DNA of 64,000 bases, taken from NCBI GenBank assembly GCA_030761205.1, contig JAULJL010000027.1:7259001-7323000 (forward strand), written 5' to 3'. Below, one piece after another: positions 23,447 to 32,713 of the stretch (positions are counted from its first letter, which is position 1; every line of letters begins with the position of its first letter). The translations under genes were made by a program, and so were the position numbers. This DNA comes from Fremontodendron californicum (lineage: Eukaryota > Streptophyta > Magnoliopsida > Malvales > Malvaceae). Under the pieces are notes generated by a model. That model did no database searches, was not told where the DNA came from, and worked only from the letters and a program-made list of their open reading frames with translations.

Positions 23447-24954
23447 TGACTCAATAAAAATAAAATAAGAAAATCTAATCTAATCCATTTTCGTTGGAAA
23501 TCACAGTGGCACTTAGCATGTGACACAAGCCTTTAAACCCCTAGGTGTCCCTAGTGGACGAGTTTAGTCTCGTGAGGGTTTGCTAGAACGATACCCACAA
23601 ACATTGAAAAACTAAAATATAAGTAAACTACATACACTAAAAATATTTACTCCTAACCCTTTCAATATAAATTAGAGACAATCTTTGAACAAGTCTTATA
23701 AACTAATCAATAGCTCAAATAATTTCACAAAAATTCATGCTTGAATGTAAATAAATGAGTTAAGCCAATATTAACATAACATATTTCAATCAAAATAGTG
23801 CATATTCAACTTAATCTCAACTTCTCACTATACTCTCATGATTTGCACTCTTTAAAGTAGTGGTAAAGTGTTTATACTCAATCAATCTCATGAAAACAGT
23901 TCTACCATATGCTTGCTTGTCCACCTATTCTCCACTATTTAGATCATACAACTTCATAAATCAAGAGGTCTTTTTTCAAGGTTGTAATGGGGCCAAAGGG
24001 TTATAATGTAGTTAAAGAACAAAAGGATAAAGATATCACAAAGGTTCCAAAGAGTTCATAGAGTTTAGAGACATAATAAGATCATACAAATAAAACTTCT
24101 CAAAACTCTTATAAAGCACATAATAACATAGGCTAAATATTCATGTTGAGCCTTTGCTTCATTCTAACCAACTTTGTAACATCTTTTTCTTTACTTTAAC
24201 TAGAAGTTCAAGAGAACATTTTTTTTTTTTTTTTAATATGGGAATGTATTTGACAATGATCCCTTTATTTTTCTCTTGACTTTTGCCTCTCTCCTCCCCC
24301 ACACTTATCTTTCGTTCTAACCCAAATTTTCAAAAAGTATCCCTTGTTTTTGCAATATGTCTCAAAATATATAATCCATCTTTAGAACAAGGGTAAGGAT
24401 ATAAGTATATTTAGGCTAGGTGTAAGTTCTGGTTACCAATAAAATAGCATATTTAATGTAGGCTCAAATTGCTCACTAGTGGGGATGTTCTCTTAGAACA
24501 TTAATAATGGATGGCTGTTTGGCTCTGGTTATAATCCTAATGCCTCTATCATATTCATGTTGTCACATGTATCAATATAGTCTCAAACGGTTTAAAGCAA
24601 GTTCTAGAGAATCATGTAATCATAAGAACACTCAAGAAAGAAATTAGATTGATTTGTATAATGCATCAATCATTATAGGCTCAAAAACTCACAAGGATGA
24701 TTATACAAGTCAGATTAAGTCTAAACATGCTTCTTTCTCAATCAACATATCATATTAACATTGGCTCATAAAAAGGTTGACATCAAGCTCAATTCTCATG
24801 AAAATCTTCTCACTAATAAATCTGTTTTAGACTTATGCAATTCATATCTCATCATTGTATTAAAAAGGAACTAGAACACATTAAAAAAATAATAATAATA
24901 ATAAAGACTCATAAAAAAAATAGTAGACAAAAATAAAAGAAATCCTAAATCGTT
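23447..24954 (-). other. E2 3' noncoding region between the two polypurine modules
   Basis: About 1.5 kb of AT-rich sequence without long frames or domains. It corresponds in position and size to 1421-2593 of E1. An A/T homopolymer block lies at about 24221-24236. Confidence 0.7.
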
Positions 24955-24991
24955 CCCCCCACACTTAATTCTTACATTGTCCTCAATGTAA
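24955..24991 (-). promoter_or_regulatory. E2 internal polypurine tract with stem-loop
   Basis: In sense the sequence is TTACATTG-AGGA-CAATGTAA (an 8-bp stem, 24972-24991), then TAAGTGTGGGGGG (24955-24967). It matches the internal module of E1 at 1384-1420 in stem, loop and spacing. Confidence 0.75.
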
Positions 24992-25366
24992 GTCTATCAA
25001 CCCAAATGAAAGAATCATGTGTAAGAGAAAAGAACTAATAACATAAGAATAGGAATAACTAAGACTCAAAACAAAACAAACTCATGCAACCTAATTAATC
25101 CTAAAATACTAAACAAAAATTAACAAGTAAACATAAAAAGATTAAAATCAAACTGACAAGGTATGTCTCAAGTCTCCCTTACTCAGACCTTGTTCAGAAT
25201 GAATACTTCTAAATTGCTTAAAACATAACAAACTTTTTTTTTTTTTTTAAATTAGCAAAATATGTCCCTTACCCCCTACTAAAGGTAGAATTTAGGAGAT
25301 ATTACCTGCAGAGGTTGCTAACCACTTATTATAACTGAGACACAACAAACAAAATGTTAGATAATG
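24992..25366 (-). other. Untranslated stretch after the LOG-like ORF
   Basis: AT-rich sequence with a poly-T block at about 25227-25239. I see nothing else in it. Confidence 0.5.
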
Positions 25367-26029
25367 TCACAAAGACAGAGTGCAATCCACTCCTTGCTCG
25401 TCCATATCTCTTTTTCTTTTTCCGAGCGTTTGCGAAACAACCGTAGCAGATAAATACTCATAAGCTTGGAGCTTTTTGAGTAAATCTTCAATGGTTGTAG
25501 CAGAAATTATGGTTCTCATTGCCTCTGAAAACATGAATCCATTATCCACAGCATTATCTAAATATGAAAGCAAATTACTAAAATAACCATTAATATTAAG
25601 CAAACCAATGGGTTTCTTATTTGTGACCAAAGATGACCAAGAAGCCACGCAAGCTATTTCTTCCAATGTACCCAGACCTCCTGGTAAAGCAATGAATGCA
25701 TCGGCAGAATGGTACATGATTGTTATCCGTTCAGGGATACTCCAGACTTGTATTTCCTTACCCACGGTAGGTCCACAAAAAACTGTGAATAGTTTTGGCA
25801 CGATTCCTAGAACTGGACTTCCTCCGGCGTGTGCTGATGTAGCGACTGCTCCCATTAAACCCGTACTACCGCCTCCATAAATCAACTGGATCTTTTGTTG
25901 GGCAAGTATTACTCCAACTCTTATGGCTTCATCAGCGAATATGTTATTTTTCCCTGGATAAGCACCTCCAAAGACACAAATTTTTTTAATGCGCTGGGAC
26001 GAAGTACTTTCCGTTTTTTTTTCAAGTGC
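25367..26029 (-). CDS. LOG-like cytokinin-nucleotide phosphoribohydrolase ORF carried by E2
   Basis: From a likely splice acceptor (sense TTCTCTTTCAG, then GCA) a frame of 220 codons runs without interruption to the stop. It contains the whole LOG/TIGR00730 Rossmann-like fold: KKICVFGGAYPG at residues 15-26, LIYGGGSTGLMG at 49-60 and the phosphoribosyl-binding motif PGGLGTLEE at 116-124. The arginine expected before that motif is present (R101 in PERIT). LOG enzymes cut cytokinin riboside 5'-monophosphates to free active cytokinins. Plant LOG genes usually have several introns, and this copy has none. Differences from typical plant LOGs (FGG for FCG, and a changed segment around R101) show long divergence without loss of frame. 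It ends with a basic KRKR tail. There is no in-frame ATG upstream in this exon, so a spliced leader exon must supply the start. Activity is unproven. Confidence 0.8.
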   Translation of the reverse strand, partial: ALEKKTESTSSQRIKKICVFGGAYPGKNNIFADEAIRVGVILAQQKIQLIYGGGSTGLMGAVATSAHAGGSPVLGIVPKLFTVFCGPTVGKEIQVWSIPERITIMYHSADAFIALPGGLGTLEEIACVASWSSLVTNKKPIGLLNINGYFSNLLSYLDNAVDNGFMFSEAMRTIISATTIEDLLKKLQAYEYLSATVVSQTLGKRKRDMDEQGVDCTLSL

Positions 26030-26381
26030 CTGAAAGAGAATGAGTACATGGTGTAATATATAGAGGACTGAGTAATGAATCAGACAAGAGTAATAATGTC
26101 GCCGAAAGTGTATTTGACCTGTCAGAAGAAAATGTTAACCTAACAAAAGATTTTTGCGTGATTTCAGGAAGAAAATCAAAAAGAGAAGAAAAATCAACCG
26201 TAAAAGACCAATGCAAAAAAAAAAAAAAACGAGAATAATTATACAAATCTAACAACACGTAAATTAAACCGAAATGAAGTTATTGCAAATCAAACCAAAA
26301 GTTGAGAAGTCATTTATTGTAGTTGTGATTGTGGCTCACATTTTCCTCTGGTTTTACGTCCAGAAACGGCTTAAATGCCTT
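26030..26381 (-). other. Spacer between the Cys-rich and LOG-like ORFs, intron-like
   Basis: In sense this stretch is T-rich, full of stops, and ends with a pyrimidine tract and CAG at the LOG-like frame. It looks like an intron or a spacer before a spliced exon. Candidate donors include GGTTAAC near 26140 and GACGTAAAA near 26355. Confidence 0.5.
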
Positions 26382-26918
26382 CTATGAGTCGAGGATATGC
26401 TTCCCATCCAGTTTTCTTACAAGCTGGCAAACAGGGTCTTTTAACATCAGATTCCCAAGATGTTGCCATTCCCTTTGGAATTGCAGCCATAAATCAAGAA
26501 TTTCTCTTTGTACGTCTCCACTAGGATGCGTCTCAAGAGAAAGTTGGATATTACCCAAATTCTCCTTACTCAGTCCATCCTTAATGAATTCAATTTTATC
26601 ATCTCGATTAGAGGACGGAATCCCAATAGAACGACATTTACCGTTACACGTCCATCGTGCACATTTGTGGCAATTTGAACTCATGCGCTTTGCTCGTCGC
26701 TTCTTTGCAAAAGTGCTTCTACCTGTACCTGGTAAATGCAAAACAGGAAGATATTCATCTTCACGTACCTTGGCTTCAATTATCCAACGTATGTCTTCAG
26801 GAATCCCTTTGTGCATAAGCATTCTTAATCTTTCAAATCGAACTTGGTAAAGCTTTAGTAAAATATTTTGAGGAAAAGGAGGGAATCGTTTCTGCAATCT
26901 TTTGAGAATATCATCCAT
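26382..26918 (-). CDS. Cys-rich basic protein ORF carried by E2 (viral NABP-like)
   Basis: The 178-codon frame starts at an ATG one base after a strong acceptor-like sequence (polyT, then CAG, 26920-26921), which decides the start. Residues 66-78 (GRSTFAKKRRAKR) are strongly basic and are followed at once by Cys83, Cys86, Cys91 and Cys95 (C-x2-C-x4-C-x3-C). A helical N-terminus precedes this, and an unassigned C-terminal half of about 80 residues follows. The pairing of a GRSxxAxxRRAK-like block with a short zinc-finger-like Cys cluster resembles the cysteine-rich nucleic-acid-binding proteins (silencing suppressors) of carlaviruses and relatives. That likeness is from general family knowledge and not from a search. 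No homology to Gag, Pol or known Env is visible. Alternatively it is an unrelated plant zinc-binding protein. Confidence 0.65.
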   Translation of the reverse strand: MDDILKRLQKRFPPFPQNILLKLYQVRFERLRMLMHKGIPEDIRWIIEAKVREDEYLPVLHLPGTGRSTFAKKRRAKRMSSNCHKCARWTCNGKCRSIGIPSSNRDDKIEFIKDGLSKENLGNIQLSLETHPSGDVQREILDLWLQFQREWQHLGNLMLKDPVCQLVRKLDGKHILDS

Positions 26919-27117
26919 CCTGAAAAAAAAAATAAAAAAAATGAAAGAGAAATTGAAAGAGAAATTTATATACAATATCAGTTTTGTGGGTAGCTGATGG
27001 AACCGACTTAAATAATCACGGAGTACCGTTATCCGCCATTTAACCGGGGTTAAAAAATGTATTATTATTATTATTATTTTTATTTTTTTTGGAAATTAGT
27101 AAAAATTATATTTACAT

Positions 27118-30048
27118 CTAGTTATTTTCAAAACAAGGATCAGAAAGAAAAACAACCTCTTCTTGAGTAACATGATTTTCCAAAAAGAGTTTGAGTCTTT
27201 GTCCATTTACCTTGAATACGTTACCATTTTGAGGATTCTCAATGTCAACTGCTCCATAATGATACACATGCTTAACCACAAATGGGCCAGTCCATCTTGA
27301 TCTCAACTTACCAGGAAATATGTGAAGTCTAGAATTATAAAGTAGAACTTTTTGCCCAACATCAAATGTTTTTCTTGAAATTAACTTGTCATGAAAGGCT
27401 TTAGTTCTTTCTTTATGAATTTTAGAATTCTCATATGCATCTTTGAATAAAGTTGGCCAGTAAAATCCACACTGTAAAATTTTTGCAGCAGTTTTCTTTG
27501 ATGAAAAATGACCACCACATACCTCGGAATGACAAAACTTAATTACACTACTTACCTCATTGTCGGGAATGCATCTTCGAAAAATTTGATCAGGACAATA
27601 TTTGAACAAGTAAGGGTCATCCCAGTAGAACTTCTTTACCTCATTCAGAAACTTCCTTTTATCTTGGGGGCTCCATTGAGAAGGAATTTTTCCCAAAAAG
27701 GAATATTTTAGCTTGGATGGCAATGGTTTTAAATCCAGCTTGGGCGGTTTAATAGTTGATGGTACAGTGACATTTGTGAGTGATGGAAGTTCCTCAAACT
27801 TTTGTTTCCAACGATGCTTATCCTGAAAAGAATTTAACAAAGAATCAGTGTGTGAAATTTCTGAAGCATTATCAAACTCACATTCAATTAAATAAGCTTC
27901 TAAAGGATCATGGAATGTGGTAGTGGTGAGATGTTCATGAACAAGTTCTTCAATGAAATCCACTTCATGTACTTCTGAATCATCACCAGGTTGCTTGCAA
28001 ATGTTGAACACATTTAATTCTAAAGTCATATTTCCAAAAGAAATGTTCAAAATACCATTCCTGCAATTTATCAGAGCATTAGAAGTTGCAAGAAATGGAC
28101 GGCCTAATATAACAGGAATTTGAACATTTGGATTTGAAACAAGATGTGTTTCCAAAACAATAAAATCAACAGGGAAGTAAAAATTTTCAATTTGAACCAA
28201 AACATCTTCAACTATCCCTCGAGGAATTTTTACAGAACGATCAGCTAGTTGAAGTGTAACAGGTGTTTCCTTGAGTTCACCTAAACCTAACTGTTGATAA
28301 ACAGAAAAAGGCAAAAGATTAACACTAGCACCAAGATCAAGCAATGCACGTTCTATTCTAGTGTTTCCAATGATGCATGAGATTGTTGGACATCCAGGAT
28401 CTTTGAATTTTGGTGGAGTAAGGTGCTGAATGATTGAGCTCACACTTTCCGTCAGAAATGCTTTCTTTTGTACATTATGTTTCCTTTTAACTGTGCACAT
28501 GTCCTTCAAAAATTTAGCATAAGATGGAACTTGTTTGATTGCATCCAATAAAGGAATGTTAATCTTAACTTGTTTGAAAAGTTCATAAATTTTTGCATTT
28601 TGATTCAAATTCTTTATTGTTTGCAACCTTTGAGGAAAAGGAGCAGGATGCATACCTTTTTCTTTGTCCAAATTTTCAAAAAGTTCAGACTTACCATCAT
28701 CCTTACCGTTACTTTTCGGAGGGGAAGGAGGATCTTGGTCTTTTGATGGAATGTTTTTGTCAATTGCCTTTTCACTTCGAAGAGTTGTGATAGAACTGGC
28801 ATTTTCCTGTTGAGTTTCATTGGAGCAAGAAACAAGACATTGAGTAGAAGGGTTAGGCTGAGGTTGAGCAGGAAACTTACCTTTTTCTTGAGTGCGTAAT
28901 GAAGCTGTCAATGTGGACAAGGTGTTTTTGATCTCATTGATGTCCTGTGAAGTTTGGTTATTCACATTTGCTTGTGTTTGCATGAATTCTTGCAATGTCT
29001 CTTCCAAGGTTTGTACACGTGAAGGTTGATAGGAAAAAGTGTTGCCCGGCTTTTGAGATTGTGGTACCTGAACATGATTATTATTCCGCCAACCGAAGTT
29101 GGGATGATTTCTCCATTCAGGGTTATACGTTTCAGAGTAAGGAGAAGGAAAAGGCTTTTTAAATGTGTTTATGGAATTTACTTGATCATGCAACGCTTCT
29201 TTAAGAATGGGAATGTTTGGACATTCAGAAGTGGGGTGTCCCATGATTTCACAAATTCCACAACTTTCTTCATTTTTAACCGTTTTGACTTCTTTTACTT
29301 CTCTAAGTTCCATGGCTTCAATCTTTCTAGCCAAATTAGCTACTTTAGCTTTTATCTCATCTTCTTGACTAAAATGATATTTACCTCTGTTAGAAACAAG
29401 ATTAGATCTATTGGAACTTTCAGAGGAATTATCTGTGTGCCAGGCTTGAGAGTTATCTGCCAAATGGTCTAGGTAGTCAAAGGCTTCTTCAGGTTCTTTT
29501 TCTAGAAACTCACCGTTACACATTGTTTCAACAAATTGTTTAGTTTCGGGAGTTAAACTTTCATAAAAGAAACTAATAAGACGCCATTTTTCAAAACCAT
29601 GATGTGGACAAGAACTTAACAAATCTTTAAAACGCTCCCAGCACTGAAAAAATGCTTCATTTTGATTTTGATTGAAATTTTGAATCTGTCTTTTCAAAGC
29701 AGTAGTTTTATGTGCTGGGAAAAATTTCTTTAGAAACTCAGTTTGTAATTCTTGCCATGTGCCAATTGACCTTGGTTTTAAATTATGAAGCCAAATTTTT
29801 GCTTTATCTTTTAAAGAAAAAGGAAATAATTTTAGCTTGACAATTTCATTTGTACATTGTTGGTCATTAAAGGTGACACATACATCCTCGAAGTCTTTTA
29901 GAAACGAGTAAGCACTTTCCGATTCTAACCCATGGAAATTTGGAAGCAAAGCTATCATACCTAGTTTAAAACGAAAGTTGTTTGCATTGAGAGGAAAAAT
30001 AAAACAAGAGGGTGATGAGCTTCGAGTTGGTTGCAAGTAGTCACGCAT
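27118..30048 (-). CDS. E2 Gag-protease-integrase(partial) fusion ORF
   Basis: The intact 976-codon ORF has retrotransposon Gag at about 30-200, a zinc knuckle C263-x2-C266-x4-H271-x4-C276, and a proline-rich spacer at 400-475. The aspartic protease has D571 in DLGASVNLLP and ILGRPFLATS at 647-656. At residue 786/787 the frame passes directly from the post-protease linker (SKLKYSFLG) to the sequence just before integrase (KIPSQWSPQDKRKF). It continues through the first half of the integrase zinc-binding domain (H840, H847, FYWPTL) and at 873/874 jumps to the integrase C-terminal region (WTGPFVVKHV, 919-928) and the end. RT, RNase H, the CC half of the zinc domain and the DDE core are missing, yet no frameshift exists. 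The first Met used here is MRDYLQ. An upstream gag ATG at 30100-30102 is followed by a stop after four codons. Confidence 0.92.
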   Translation of the reverse strand: MRDYLQPTRSSSPSCFIFPLNANNFRFKLGMIALLPNFHGLESESAYSFLKDFEDVCVTFNDQQCTNEIVKLKLFPFSLKDKAKIWLHNLKPRSIGTWQELQTEFLKKFFPAHKTTALKRQIQNFNQNQNEAFFQCWERFKDLLSSCPHHGFEKWRLISFFYESLTPETKQFVETMCNGEFLEKEPEEAFDYLDHLADNSQAWHTDNSSESSNRSNLVSNRGKYHFSQEDEIKAKVANLARKIEAMELREVKEVKTVKNEESCGICEIMGHPTSECPNIPILKEALHDQVNSINTFKKPFPSPYSETYNPEWRNHPNFGWRNNNHVQVPQSQKPGNTFSYQPSRVQTLEETLQEFMQTQANVNNQTSQDINEIKNTLSTLTASLRTQEKGKFPAQPQPNPSTQCLVSCSNETQQENASSITTLRSEKAIDKNIPSKDQDPPSPPKSNGKDDGKSELFENLDKEKGMHPAPFPQRLQTIKNLNQNAKIYELFKQVKINIPLLDAIKQVPSYAKFLKDMCTVKRKHNVQKKAFLTESVSSIIQHLTPPKFKDPGCPTISCIIGNTRIERALLDLGASVNLLPFSVYQQLGLGELKETPVTLQLADRSVKIPRGIVEDVLVQIENFYFPVDFIVLETHLVSNPNVQIPVILGRPFLATSNALINCRNGILNISFGNMTLELNVFNICKQPGDDSEVHEVDFIEELVHEHLTTTTFHDPLEAYLIECEFDNASEISHTDSLLNSFQDKHRWKQKFEELPSLTNVTVPSTIKPPKLDLKPLPSKLKYSFLGKIPSQWSPQDKRKFLNEVKKFYWDDPYLFKYCPDQIFRRCIPDNEVSSVIKFCHSEVCGGHFSSKKTAAKILQCGFYWPTLFKDAYENSKIHKERTKAFHDKLISRKTFDVGQKVLLYNSRLHIFPGKLRSRWTGPFVVKHVYHYGAVDIENPQNGNVFKVNGQRLKLFLENHVTQEEVVFLSDPCFENN

Positions 30049-30344
30049 GGTGCGTACTTGTCTGTTCTCATCTTCAGCATGAACACTTTAATTGTCAGCC
30101 ATGGTAGGAGTTGTATTAGAAAGATTACCTGAAAAAGTTTCACAATAAAATCTAACTAAACGACGAAATCTAAAATCACGTCGCCAAACAAGCATAAAAC
30201 AAAGTTAATATACAGATTAGGCGGTATAACCAGCCAATAAAAATAAAACAAAGTTAATATACAATATAAATATATAGAAAATTAGGCGGTATAACCAGCC
30301 AATAAAAATAAATATACTTATAAACTTATATACTTAGTATTGCC
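30049..30344 (-). other. E2 leader with a 65-bp duplicated segment
   Basis: The untranslated leader contains the original gag ATG (30100-30102) followed by an in-frame TAA (30088-30090). It also holds a 65-bp tandem duplication in which ATTAGGCGGTATAACCAGCC begins at 30216 and again at 30281. Confidence 0.75.
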
Positions 30345-30362
30345 TCCCCGGCAACGGCGCCA
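30345..30362 (-). promoter_or_regulatory. E2 primer binding site (tRNA-Asp)
   Basis: In sense TGGCGCCGTTGCCGGGGA is an 18-base complement of the 3' end of plant tRNA-Asp(GUC) including CCA. It lies six bases inside the 5' LTR. tRNA-Asp priming is characteristic of Athila-type elements. Confidence 0.93.
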
Positions 30363-30368
30363 AAAACT

Positions 30369-31867
30369 TGATGGAGACTCAATTAAGAGTTGTAAACCCA
30401 AGTGCAGGTTATGTTCAAGTAATAAATTCTCGGGTGTCCGAGGTCGAACCACAGGGAAGCGTATTAGTAAGTATAAGTTTATAAATATATAAGACAAAGA
30501 AAGTAAACAAGATATTAGGGAATCAACAACAAAATAAGATAAACAAGATATTAGAGAACAAAATAAACAAAATATAAAAGAAATTAAACAAGATATAAAA
30601 AAACAATAAGAAAAGATGTTGAGGTTAGAGAATCCACTCTTGGTGTTATGCTAAGATTAATCTTGTTTTATTACACAATTGAAATCCACACATAAAGGAG
30701 GTTCCAATCGGAAGGTTTAGCAATTCAGTCCAAATTGTCCAACGTCCATAGCATATGATATTATGTTCATTTGGTGTCCTCAAAACTCATAAAAAGAGTC
30801 CAAGCATTCCTTATGCCAAGGTATATGTCTACAACAAATCAAGGTTATGAAACCAAGCATTTACTGTGCCATTTTCCTTGTCAATAATGAATCAAGATCC
30901 CTACTTTGTAAGTATGATTTTAAACCAAAAGAAAATATTATCTATACTAGTGTTTATAAATGATGATTCATTTTAGCTCATGTTTAAGAGACTAACCTTA
31001 GCATTTACCAAGAGCTTCACCTCATCACCTCAACAATATGATTAGCAACACTAGATATGAATAAAATGAAAAGAAATGTAAGAAGCATAAGTAAATAAAG
31101 AAAAAGAAAACTAGAGAAAGGAAAGAAAAAGAAAACTTAGAGAATTTTATTACAATGGCTAATATCCTACCAATCTACCTCTAATGCTCATCCAAGGCCC
31201 TCTATTTATACACATTTTGGAGAGCTAAATGACAAGAGACAAGCTTTATAAATTTCAAAGGTAGGTATAATAGGTGGGTGCATTTTTCTAACAATTTTCG
31301 TCATATTGTATGACAATTCTGATCAGCCAGCTTGATGGTCGATTTTGTCAATGTTGGAGGCTCGATCTGATCAAATGGTCTTCTAGAAAAATATACCCCT
31401 ATCAGTTACGGATCCATAGCCGTTGGAATCAGATCATTTGCTCATGTGGATCGGAAGATATATTTCAAAATACCAAAACAGGTCAGAACAGATGTCATTG
31501 CACATCAGCCAACTTGATGGTCGATTTCGCTAGGGAAAACGACTCCGTTTCAAGAAGTGTAAAACATGAAAAAGATAGATATGCCTCTTAACTATGCACT
31601 GTAAAAATTTCACCTTAATGCTTCAGTGAAACTCCAGATATAGCTGATATGGCAAAAGGTGTTGGAACTGGAACTGAATTGGATTTGCCCTTAATTCTTG
31701 ATTTAACCTAGTAATCTGAAATCACTCAAAGAAACTCGTGAAAAACACCAAATTACATAAAAATATAAAATATCATAAACACAATTAGACTAAGCAATAA
31801 TAACTCGTATTTGACACAAAACAATAATAAAACATAACTAAGAACTATATAATTATACGAGTTATCA
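30369..31867 (-). repeat. E2 5' LTR
   Basis: The LTR is 1,499 bp. It carries the promoter copy of the TATA box (TATAAATA in sense, complement of 31203-31210). It differs from the 3' LTR by about 1%. Confidence 0.95.
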
Positions 31868-31886
31868 CGGCCCGTGAGCAAGTCTA
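31868..31886. mobile_element. hAT-type MITE, family A, copy 2, right end
   Basis: This is the right terminus ...CCCGTGAGCAAGTCTA of the MITE split by E2. It is followed by GTACTAGG (31887-31894), an exact repeat of the 8-mer left of 21666. Confidence 0.85.
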
Positions 31887-31946
31887 GTACTAGGTAAACG
31901 AGATAAGATTAATTCTCTCGTGGTCACATGAATTTTTGTTTTTCTT

Positions 31947-32468
31947 CTCCCTTCAACCCTTTGAGCGAAATGCGGCAAAAGGAAGGAAAATCCATGGACC
32001 AACCCCATCGTCTCCACCCCGTAGGAACTACGAGATCAACCCAAGGACGCCTTCGGAATCCAGGGGTCGCGGCCCGACCATAGAACCCTGTTCAATAAGT
32101 GGAATGCATTAGTTGTCCGCTCTCAGGTTGGGCAGTAAGGGTCGGAGAAGGGCAATCACTCATTCTTAAAACCATCATTCTTAAGACCAAAGAGTCGGAG
32201 GGGGGAAAGCTCTCCATTCCTGGTTCTCCTGTAGCTGGATCCTCCGGAACCACAAGAATCCTTAGTTAGAATGGGATTCCAACTCAGCACCTTTTGAGAT
32301 TTTGAGAAGAGTTGCTCTTTGGAGAGCACAGTACGATGAAAGTTGTAAGCTGTGTTCGGGGGGGAGTTATTGTCTATCGTTGGCCTCTATGGTAGAATCA
32401 GTCGGGGGCCTGAGAGGTGGTGGTTTGCCCTGTGGCGGATGTCAGCGGTTCGAGTCCGCTTATCTCCA
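31947..32468 (+). pseudogene. trnA-UGC: Plastid trnA-UGC fragment: 3' intron part and exon 2
   Basis: The sequence from CTCCCTTCAACCC onward is the plastid trnA-UGC group II intron. It is followed by the 35-bp second exon at 32434-32468 (GGCGGATGTCAGCGGTTCGA...). The first exon and the 5' intron are missing, so no tRNA can be made. A few substitutions and a small insertion (a second copy of CATTCTTAA... near 32160-32190) distinguish it from the usual plastid sequence. Confidence 0.88.
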
Positions 32469-32640
32469 ACTCGTGAACTTAGCCGAAACAAAACTATATG
32501 ATAGTACCCAATTTTTCCGATTCGGCAGTTCGATCTATGATTTATCATTCATGGACGTTGATAAGATCCTTCCATTTCATTTAGCAGCACCTTAGGATGG
32601 CATAGCCTTAAAGTAAAGTAAAGTAAAGTTAAGGGTGAGG
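32469..32640 (+). other. Plastid trnA-rrn23 spacer
   Basis: This is the standard spacer between trnA and the 23S rRNA gene, recognised from ATTCATGGACGTTGATAAGA and GCACCTTAGGATGGCATAGC. A TAAAG repeat at about 32608-32630 appears expanded. Confidence 0.8.
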
Positions 32641-32713
32641 TTCAAACGAGGAAAGGCTTACGGTGGATACCTAAGCACCCAGAAACGAGGAAGGGCGTAG
32701 TAAGCGACGAAAT
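32641..32713 (+). pseudogene. rrn23: Plastid 23S rRNA 5' fragment
   Basis: The first roughly 73 bases of plastid 23S rRNA are present (TTCAAACGAGGAAAGGCTTA...GTAGTAAGCGACGAAAT), after which the sequence switches to the trnL intron. It is clearly truncated. Confidence 0.88.

Larger units (their letters stand above)
21907..31867 (-). mobile_element. E2: complete non-autonomous Ty3-gypsy element carrying two extra ORFs
   Basis: The 9,961-bp element has LTRs at 21907-23410 and 30369-31867 and an exact 5-bp target duplication CGGCC (21902-21906, 31868-31872). In sense order it reads 5' LTR, tRNA-Asp primer site, leader, a 976-codon Gag-protease-integrase fusion ORF, a Cys-rich ORF, a LOG-like ORF, an internal polypurine tract, about 1.5 kb noncoding, the 3' polypurine tract and the 3' LTR. 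By eye the LTRs differ by about 15 substitutions and three small indels in 1.5 kb (about 1%), so insertion is recent. RT, RNase H and the integrase core are absent. The tRNA-Asp primer site and gag type place it with Athila/Tat elements. Confidence 0.93.

Noticed and set aside
25608..25880. Plus-strand frame of 90 codons opposite the LOG-like ORF
   Set aside because: It is the mirror of the conserved LOG-like frame and contains no domain.
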